A stretch of DNA of 64,000 nucleotides from Dacryopinax spathularia (taxonomy: Eukaryota; Basidiomycota; Dacrymycetes; Dacrymycetales; Dacrymycetaceae). How positions within the stretch are numbered: the first letter of the stretch is position 1; every line of letters starts with the position of its first letter. A program made the position numbers and the translations under genes. Location: assembly GCA_037974965.1 (NCBI GenBank), contig JBBPFI010000008.1, positions 930,001-994,000 of the forward strand, written 5' to 3'. The notes under the pieces were generated by a model. The model saw only the letters and a list, made by a program, of their open reading frames with translations. It was not told the origin of the DNA and searched no databases. Shown here one piece after another: positions 55,688 to 64,000 of the stretch.

Positions 55688-58429
55688 CTATGGTTGTCCC
55701 ATAGGACCCAGACCATTACTATCAAGGGGTGTGTCCAGTCCTTCATCACCATTCTGGACGGCACTAGCTACCCCATCCTGGCCCACGGGACAAACTAAAG
55801 GCAGCCCAAACCATTGACAGTACTCGCTGCAACGATGCTCTTCTGTCCATGTCACAAATGCGTTTTGATTGTTGCCCGATGCAAATAGATCCGAGGGAAG
55901 GTTCCTGTTAAATTGCATTAAGAAGGGGATTGCAAGTTAAATTCAGCCATTGGCTTACGGGTGGGTAAGAATCTGAGGATCTGTGAGAAGCATACTTGCC
56001 CCTGCGTGGAAGGTTAGAGAAGCGGTCATGGGGCTGATTCCCAGAAATAATTCACTTGCCTTGTAAGTCCGACACCACAGCTCCATGACCGGTCTTCTCA
56101 TAGATGACATGCTGTAGGAAAGCAAGGAAAAGAGCCTTCTTCTTGTCCCCCTCTGTGAGCTCAGGTGTTGGTACACCGATGTCATTGTTCATGTATTTCA
56201 CGTAACTGCCGTCAATAAACTCTTCCACCAAGAAACAGCGCCTGTTCTCCGGCTTTACTTGCTCGGTGTAGACGATTGCTGTCTCCACAAAGCGAAAGTA
56301 AAGGATCTGGAAAGGAGGAGGAACAGGTCGACGAGTTAACTCCCTTTCCAAGAATCCATATGCCAAGCCAAGCATGGCATTCGCAAAACGGTTGGTGTTT
56401 GCCTCTGTCTTCACCAGCTTGACTTCCACACTATAGCCGTAGCGAGCATTCTTCGAGTGGTAGAATCGCTTGACAGCCACTCTATGGTTGGATTGACGGC
56501 CAAGGTTGTTGACCAGACGGGTGCCGGGGGTATTATCGAGAGTAAGGACTCCTTGCTCCATGATCTTGAAACCGCCCTGGGCTGTTCCTATGCTGGATGT
56601 CCGGAGCCGACCTGCCCATATGGCGCTGTCCCAGTCAGGTCGTAGTCCAGACCTTTGTTCCTCGGCCAGCTCCTGCCAAGTCTTCCTTTCAACCTCGCAC
56701 ATCTGTATGCGTTGCAAGCGATCATCCATCACATCTGCAAGCAATGAGTTAGCAATGGATCAAGGACAGGTCACATGGTACTTACAGGCACTCTCAAATG
56801 CACTGGAAGTCTGTTCTCGAAGTAAGGCAAGAGCCTCGCGGCTGTCTGGTGACACAAATTGAGAAGGCTTTTTCATAGCCGGGCGGTCGGGTGTCTGCGG
56901 ACTAGACATCTAAAGGGACAAATATCAGCCAACCATTGTCAGTTTACAGGATACTAGGCTGACTTCTCTGGGACGCTTGGACTTTGATTGAGGGGTTTGG
57001 ACTGTGGCAGCTCCTCCGCTATACAAGCCATCGAGGGGGTTATCAGGAAGCTCCTCCTCAGCATCGGCAGCTGCCAGCTGTTCCGCTGTGATTGTTGGCT
57101 GGGCTTGACTTGGTGAATTTGTCGGAGTAAAGGAGGGCCCATTCGGAGTGACTTGGAAGGTAGCTTGGTGGAGGGTCTGATTACTATCAGGGAGGTGGGC
57201 TGGTCGGCGCCGAGGTTGAGTGGCTGGTGGTCCTTCGGTGGATGATTGAGCAATCATTGACCTTCTGGTTACTTCTGCTTCCATGTCGCTGGATAGCACA
57301 AGGAAGAGCATGGGTGGTCTGGCCGGTCGCTTGAACTCGGGGAGCTTAGGTCGGCCTCCTGCTTTCGGAACAGGGTAGCACAGAGTGCGGAATACCTGGT
57401 GCTGGGGATCACCTTCATCAAGATTTACCCACTCCCAGTTGCGCAGAGTGAGCTCATGAAGGTGAACATCAGCTTGCGGGAAGGCCTTGCTGATGTGTGC
57501 ATAAAGCTTTCTGTACAAGAGCACCTTGAGCTCTTCCGAAGTGATCGTTACAGGGATATGCTCAAGGCCTTCATGCCCTTCCTACTCAAGTGGTAAGTCA
57601 TGACAGGAACAGCGAGTTATAGCACATTACTTACACCAATTACTTCTCCTTCAGGCTTGCCCGACAACGTCCTTCGCAACTCGGCCTTGATGTTCAGGTG
57701 GAGTCCTTTGTCAGCAGCTGCCGCTGTCTTAGCCATTGCCTGAGCTCGTAGGGGATGATATTCATGGTTTGAGGTGTAGCCAATAGCTGCCGGTCCAGGT
57801 GTTGGCCACTGTGAGGAGCCACTCCTAGGGGAAGCTGGGGGCAGAGCTTGCGGTGTTGTGCCTTGTATTGCCCAATAGTAATCCTGGACGGCCACCGAGG
57901 GGACTGTCCGCATGGCACCTTGTAGGGAGGACCGCTGGACGGGGACACCCTCCTTGACTTCAGGCAATTATGAGACTAAAAGTGCGGGAGGGGTGGGGTA
58001 ACCGTGCTTACCACCTCTTTGTGCTGCTGCTATCTGCCCCCGGATCCCTTGCATATCAACGTTTCCCATCCTCTCTTCATGCAGCTGAGCTGGAATCACC
58101 TTCTCGTTGGACATGAAGAAAGCAGGAGCTTGGGCGTGGTCATCTATGATTGCGCTCAGTACGTTATGCAGGGTCTAGATCAAAGGCTCACAGGCAGTGC
58201 TGACGGAGTGGGAAGTTGAGTGGACAGTGGGTGTGCTCCGGTTCTTGTCCTGTGCTTCTTTTATGGCCACCCAGCAGGTGCCACAAGCCATGCGAGGAGG
58301 ACCTCCTCTCTTATCGAACACAGGGCGACGGTCACTGCTGGGTGGAAGCAAGCTGTGGCATTTGTAGCAAGTCTCCGTTTGTCTAGAACGAGGGTCGTCC
58401 GTGAATTCATGGTATAGAGCAGGGTCCAT
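55688..58429 (-). CDS. Alpha-type (atypical) protein kinase with N-terminal zinc ribbon
   Basis: Starts at 58429 (MDPALYHEFTDDPRS); multi-exon, 700-800 residues. The N-terminal CYKC...CGTC pattern looks like a zinc ribbon. A Pro/Gln-rich linker follows, then a region with WEWVNLDEGDPQHQVF (about 57430). The C-terminal kinase has VAVKRFYHSKN, CFLVEEFIDGSYVKYMNN, GHGAVVSDLQG, LLTDPQILTHP and the zinc-binding end TEEHRCSEYCQWFGLPL, all hallmarks of MHCK/eEF2K alpha-kinases. The family phosphorylates Ser/Thr in helical substrates and is expanded in some basidiomycetes. All motifs look intact. Position beside an integrase gene raises the question of mobility. Confidence 0.82.
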
Positions 58430-58930
58430 GACTGGTGTCGGAGTAGACAAGGGGAAGACAACGACGGTGATATGTGGAAGGCCAACCTAAGTGGCATTAT
58501 ATACCAGATGGCCAAAGGCATAACCTTCTACATGCCCCTGAGCTGACCTATTCAGATTCCCAGGCCACTATACCAGTTTCCCACGATATTGTCTGCTCCA
58601 CCCCAACCATCATTTCGAAGGTCGCTCCTCCGGTCACACGGGCCAAGCCGGAGGGGTGAACATGAGTGAGTCCCTCATATCCTGTGCCACACAGCATGTT
58701 ATCACCATGTATCCCTCCATGTGACATGGGATATTGCAGTGCCTGAGTCACTGACTTGTAATCACTCGGTTCCTCAATCAGGGAGGCTTTCCAAAAATAG
58801 TACCCCAATCACCTTGGTGTACACTTGCGGCCGCCATAGGAAGCAACTCTGACCTAATTCCATCAAAATGCCTTATCTGCATGCATGGTTTTAAATTCAC
58901 ACAATGCTTTGAAATGCGCAGCCTTCCCAG
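58430..58930. other. Intergenic, alpha-kinase promoter side
   Basis: About 500 bases. Minus-strand frames here show no family features. Nothing else seen. Confidence 0.4.
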
Positions 58931-60760
58931 TCACTCTTTATTAGCCGACCCCAACGCCTCATCAGAAGCAAAATCTACGTAAAGTACACCATCACTTGAC
59001 GAAATGCTGTCTTCCTCATCTGATCAAAAATGAGACGTGAAGAATGTTGGCATGGCCCTCGAACTCACCATCATCTTCTAAATTCCCAGCCCCTCCTAAC
59101 ACATCTCCAAGACCGCCATGAACTCCTCCCATGTACCGGGAGTAGTCATCTTTTGATACCCCTTGCAGGTGATGTCCATCTCGCAACTCCATACCTTGCG
59201 GGGGCGTTGTCCAAATGGTGTCAAGAGGTGGCGGGGATCCTGTCCAGGTCTCCCATGTGGAAGAAGGTGTTGGGTTGGGTGAAGCCCTCAAGCGATCCAG
59301 CACACCTTGGAGAAGACATCTGTAGACGTCCCAAGCAGTGCTAAATTCGATTAGAGGCTCGTTGAGGTTCAGATACTCTTGTTCCAGGAGGGTAGCGACG
59401 TCCAGAGGCACTAAGCGAAAGATATCCAGGTCAGGTGAGGCATACAGGCTTTGGATAGCTTGAAGGCCTTCAGGATGGACTCTCACCTAAACCAGGAGTT
59501 GCTCATTGTCTCAGATGACGTAGAGTAGACTGATACAGGTAGGACTCACGTGAAAATCCATTTCCCCATAGAAATCCGGATGAGTGAAGATGAGGTTAGG
59601 TGGCCCATGTGGCGTTAGCTTGTGCTTGTCCTTTCTCTTGGGGTTGTTGTTGTATTGGTCGACCCAATTATCAAGTTCCTTCTGTAGGTAGGGCACAAAG
59701 ACCCACCAAAACACAAATCTGGTCCTTGTTATTACAAACAGCCTCAGCAATGAACATGGAGCACTTACCGATGGATTGGGTTGTTGGCGTCATACCATCC
59801 CAGCACTACTCCTTGCTCCAGCATTCGTTCGAACCCAGGCACCCAGCGCTTTCGAAGCTGGGACCATAAGATTTCGGGCTTGATATTCTTCTTTTCCCTC
59901 TCCCATCTGTGCTGGATTGTGCCTATCAGGGACGGGTCGTGATAATGCCGTAGGGCTGTCTGTGCTTTAGCAACTCCATAGTTCTCAGAACCCAGGTCAC
60001 TTTGTGTGACAAGAGGCATGACTGCAAGAGACATCAGATTGTTGTAATAAAATTATAGTGAATTGGCTCACCACCATGCCTCTCCACACTCTCCAGATAA
60101 TACGATGTTATCAAGGCTGGATCACGGTTATTTCTCCATATCTTCGTCCACAGTATGCGACCAGAAAAAGGTTCAAGTCCAACATGCAACCACAGGTCGA
60201 ACCGAGGTCCCCATTTGTCGTGCTGATCAATGCACCATATGTCTCCTACACCAGCACTCCACCAGCGCTTTCTTCGCAGATTCTTGGCCTTCCTTGCCTG
60301 TGTCTCGTTCACCTCATATACTTGAGTATACTTCTTCCAGGTGCTCCTGCATATTTGTGAGCGATGAAAGGGTTGCGTCAGCAATACTACCCTCACCTTG
60401 TCACCCAGATTCCCTCAGCCCGCAGATGCATACGCATATCTCTCTCTCCGCTCTCAGCATACGGACCCCTTAATCTGAGTATGATAGGTCGCAATGACTC
60501 CGCAGTGTGCTGGGAAGATCTTGAGCTCTCAAGGCCCAAGGTCCTCCGCATATTTCGGAATGTTCGTAGGCTACCAAATCCCTTTGAGTGATCTGCAGGC
60601 TGAGATTGGACTTCACTCACGAGAGATAGTGTTTGCTATGATCAACATGAAATCGATTTAGCAGTTCCAGAGTTCGTTTGTCCGACATTCCCATCTTCCA
60701 GTAGTCCTTGATAGTGGGTGCCAAGTCCACAAGCTCGGCTACGTTGTAGATGAGAGACAT
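58931..60760 (-). CDS. Integrase-core (rve-type DDE) protein, mobile-element derived
   Basis: Multi-exon gene of about 500 residues from the ATG at 60760. It has an N-terminal helix-turn-helix-like region (LAPTIKDYWKMGMSDKRT). The integrase core shows DIWCIDQHDKWGPRFDLWLHVG, FSGRILWTKIW, PLVTQSDLGSENYG and HRWEREKKNIKPE. After it come WVFVPYLQKELDNWVDQYNN and an acidic tail. Similar proteins are common in agaricomycete genomes and look like DDE recombinases of the retroviral-integrase fold, perhaps GINGER-like DNA transposons. No polymerase or capsid genes were seen nearby. The gene looks whole. Element borders cannot be set within this window. Confidence 0.7.
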
Positions 60761-60921
60761 CTAGAACTAGGGGAGATATAACTCACGTGGTGGGAGTTTG
60801 CCATTTTTCCCTGTCGGATTGGGCATAACCTTGGACTCAACTTTCCAGAATATTTAAAGAAAAGGATACTGTAGCTCAACAGTTCACAAAGAGCAAGGCA
60901 ACCGTGACAACATACTCCCGT

Positions 60922-61024
60922 CCAAAAAGGACCCTGACGCGCCACTTTTGGGTATGGGCCACACCCAAAAAGGACCCTGACGCGCCACTTTTGGGTATGG
61001 GCCACACCCAAAAAGGACCCTGAC
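60922..61024. repeat. 43-bp tandem repeat in a divergent promoter
   Basis: Two perfect 43-bp units (60922-60964, 60965-61007) and a partial third, each containing AAAAAGGACCCTGACGCGCC and a GGGTATGGGCCACAC end. It lies in the 387-base region between the integrase gene (-) and the next gene (+), so it may control both. Confidence 0.9.
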
Positions 61025-61147
61025 AAGCGCGCATGGAATTTCCAAAGTCCCCAAGCGCCCTTTCGCTCCCTTCCTTCTCACCTTGCCACTCTTCACGTCA
61101 CATTCGGCTTGAACATCTTGCAACCAGACTTACCTGCTCAACTCATT

Positions 61148-64000
61148 ATGCCTAAAGTGTTAATTGAAGAAGAAGTCGATGTGGACGACCCTATGGAAGC
61201 CCCTTCATCTCAACCTCCCCCCCCTTACTCTGAAAAACCGCCAGTTGTGGCCCAGGAATCGATGGCTGTCAACCAACCACTGGCATCGTCTCTGTCAACA
61301 CACTTCTTTGGTCCTCTTGAGAAGCGATATACGATGACACAAATGGAGAACGCGAACATCCCAATGACTATTCGTGTGTCAGCACAAGCACAGCGTGAAC
61401 GGGCGATCGCATTCTTACGGCAAACGATACCCTCCCATCCTAATAATGCCAAGAAAGCTGAAGACCTGATGTCCAATCCGTTCGCTCTGGGTGGACGAAA
61501 TGACATTCGACATGGCATTCGATACGCACAAGTCATGTTTGCACTCCCTGGTTGGATCGCCGAAGCTTACGAGCAAACCGAGGCCAAGCCACAAATCAAT
61601 CGGTCCTCAGACCTGACCATCAATCACCCATACGACCTCTTCTACCATGAACAATATCCAACAAAATCTGCGGTGACTACAGGTGCAAGGCACGTGAAGA
61701 CAGTCAACAACTGCATCGACAGGCTCGACAACTTTTTTGAGAGCATCTCGGCCATCCTTGAGGGGCTCTTCCATTTTGACGGCGATTTTTTCAATCGGGC
61801 TGCGGAAGGCGATCCCGAGGACTACCACAGGAGACTGCGTTTCTCTGCGGCACAAAAGGCTGCATCCCAATCGTATGCAGCCAATGTGCTTTCGAACTTG
61901 TTCACCTTGGCTGCTATCTTCCGGAGCCTTCCAGTAAGTGTCTGATAGCCTCTGGCCTCGTTTGCATACGTTCATGCTCAAACTAGGTCCTCACCTGGGA
62001 CGCTGATGGAAGCCCTCAACTGCCCGATAATCTCATCTCGGATGGCCAGAAAGCTGTGCAAGCTCTTAAGGCATTGATACTTTCCGTCTGCTACACACCT
62101 GTGGCTCTGCTCTCGAAAACCAATATCAATAACGATAGCTTGCCCTTGCACCTGGTTGCTCAGGTGAGTGAATGTATCACACATCATAACGACCGTGGTC
62201 CTCAGATGCTTGTGATAGGTCATGCAGGAGCGGTGCGATCACATCCCTTTTCACCCTGATGCCGTCACAACATTGGGCTTCCAGCTCATTCACAAACTCC
62301 TCATTCGAATGGTGATCAGGCTAGCAACAGACGATGAATGGACCAAACCGGCGGACTATATAGCGGAGAATCCTGGCGGATTTTATGTTCTTTCCACCTG
62401 GTTCACTGCTTGGAGTGAAGAGTACACCAATATTTGCAAGCTCTTTCAAAAACCGGTTCAAGCATCAACTTCTGCGCAACTCCCTTCTACGTCGATACCT
62501 AGACCCAATACCATTGTGTATATAACCCAAGGCAAGGAAACGGACTCCAGGGGTCAGCACCGAGATGTCAGCAGCATCATCGACGATGGGGATGATGAAG
62601 CCAACAACAATGACAGCGATGAGGCCGATGACGAAATGGATCAGGATGAGAATCAAGAGGAAGATGGCGATGAGGCTGAAGAAGGACATGCAACACGGCT
62701 CCCCCATTCCCCGCCAGAATCAGAGGTCAACATGGATGCAGCAACCTCTGCTCGTGGTGCAGCAGCAGCAGAAGAAGAAGAAGACCAGCCACGTCCTGCA
62801 AATGCGCAACCACCCTCCGATCACTCTGTTCAAGAGAAACAGCGCAAGTCAACAAGGCAGTCAAATAAGCCTGAACGCTATGGGGATGCATCTCAGGGGA
62901 CAGAGTCTGCTCAGATGGAAGGGAAAGGCGGGAAGGGCGGGAAGGGCGGGAAGGGCGGGAAGGGCGGGAAGGGCGGGAAGGGCGGGAAGGGTGGTAAAGG
63001 CGGGAAGGGAGGATTGGGTGGCAAGGGAGGCAAGGCCGGGAAGGGAGGGGAGGGTGCTGGATCAAAACCAACAACCGACGACGACGATGATTACCCGGAA
63101 CAGGTTGTGCATGGTCCAGATGGCCCCATCAAGCTAGTGAAGCCAGCGGCCGACTTCAGCCCTGAGGAGCTTGTTGAGTTTAGGAAGTTGCGAAAACTGA
63201 AGGAGAGGGATGCTTTAGAGGGCACAGAGAATGCCAAGTACCGTGCTTATATGGCTCGGTTCCCCCCATTTTCCAGAGACGTCAGTGCCTCCTCTTCTCT
63301 TCTGGTAATCTGTCCTGATGCAGAAGATCAATGCAGGCAAGCTTCCGCCAGCGTTATGCAAAATATGCTCAAAGAGTGCATGAAGAGCCTCTCCCCACCC
63401 TCATTCAGAAGTGTCAAGCTCAAGTGGGGGACCAACCTCGGGAAGAGGTGAGCATGTTTCACTCGCTGATAATCACAAATCTCATGAGATCTTACAAGTG
63501 CTACGAGCGCTTTGTATTTGACTATGATGCTACTCCCCAAAAAAAAGAAAAGCCCGGCTCGCAATATATCTTGGAACTTCCAATTCGACCGGGAGTCAGC
63601 AATGTAAGGAGGCAATTTGTTGCATGGCTCCTTCTCATGTGCTTTGCAGGAACTTAGCCGTTCTCATGCGCGCGACCTGGTCGACATGACTGTAATGGTG
63701 CGAAGGCCCCAAGCTGGTGCCGAATGGTCACCAGACTGGCCGGCTAAGCCATACTTCCATCCTGGATCCTTCATCGTCTTTGTGTCCGAAGACTACGCCC
63801 GTCAAATGACCCCAGGAGAGCTGTTGGAGTTGTTTCAAGACCACACAATAGTGATACCTGGGCCAGAAGATACTCCTGAACTGAGTTTCCGAGAGGCTGT
63901 AGAGAGCAATGGGAGGGATCTGCATGTTCTTCGACGTGTTCAGGGTATGCAACCACATCATCTGTTTAGGCCACCATTGACATATCGCCAGTTCAACAGA
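61148..64000 (+). CDS. Large protein of unknown function with Gly-Gly-Lys repeat (3' end outside window)
   Basis: Starts at 61148 (MPKVLIEEEVDVDDPMEAP). Exons 61148-61932, 61987-62162 and one from about 62216 to about 63281 are followed by further exons; over 840 residues are visible. The N-terminal 330 residues are helical without a known motif. A strongly acidic part (62570-62690) follows, then basic KSTRQSNKPERYG, then about 13 GGK units (62921-63054) and DDDDDYPEQVVHGPDGPIKL. The last visible exons read FRQRYAKYAQRVHEEPLP and FHPGSFIVFVSEDYARQM. I do not recognise it. The charged and GGK parts suggest nucleic-acid or chromatin contact. It is divergent from the integrase gene and may belong to the same mobile unit. 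Confidence 0.65.
62921..63054 (+). repeat. GGCGGGAAG coding minisatellite
   Basis: Nine-base units encoding Gly-Gly-Lys, nearly perfect in the first two thirds, inside the open frame. The near identity of units suggests recent expansion by slippage. Confidence 0.9.

Noticed and set aside
60922-61024. Short direct repeats as a possible CRISPR array
   Set aside because: The units are contiguous without spacers and the organism is a fungus.

Overview
The window looks like a nuclear segment of a basidiomycete fungus, probably an agaricomycete. The coding genes carry many short (about 45-75 nt) GT-AG introns. The gene families are typical of that group: a Gcn2 kinase, a class IV-type chitin synthase, a membrane-anchored pepsin-like protease, a tetraspanin, a GDSL/CE16 esterase, NB-ARC/TPR NLR-like proteins, fungal HNH_2 nucleases, an alpha-kinase and a Tnp2 (CMC/Plavaka-like) transposase. 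No database search was possible; all names rest on motifs read in the sequence.

Layout. 0-24 kb is mostly ordinary host DNA: the 3' part of an NLR-type TPR gene, a tandem pair of XanA-like 2-oxoglutarate dioxygenases, a small secreted protein, GCN2, an aspartic protease, a chitin synthase and an HNH_2 nuclease gene (HNH-A). 24-44 kb is a tandem duplicate of the HNH-A region that has been blown apart by nested DNA transposons: a decayed pogo/Fot-like element, a 472-bp MITE with a 9-bp target duplication, and a PIF/Harbinger element with 25-bp inverted repeats and a 3-bp AAT duplication. Inside that Harbinger's transposase exon sits a 10.6-kb multi-gene element with a Tnp2 transposase. The duplicated HNH gene (HNH-B) survives at the right edge. 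44-54.5 kb returns to host genes: tetraspanin, CE16-like esterase, a third HNH_2 gene, two gene relics and a full NB-ARC/TPR protein. 55-64 kb holds an alpha-kinase gene, a retroviral-type integrase-core gene and a long divergent gene of unknown function that runs off the window.

The most interesting part is the Tnp2 element (30800-41377). It carries four accessory genes, among them a 136-residue protein with a mitochondrial-presequence-like N terminus and one membrane segment. It is also studded with perfect hairpins built on the core GACCTCT-NTCA-AGAGGTC, one of which lies in the transposase coding sequence. The surrounding Harbinger has its own oddity: most of its introns, and both of its ends, contain GATCAT repeat arrays.
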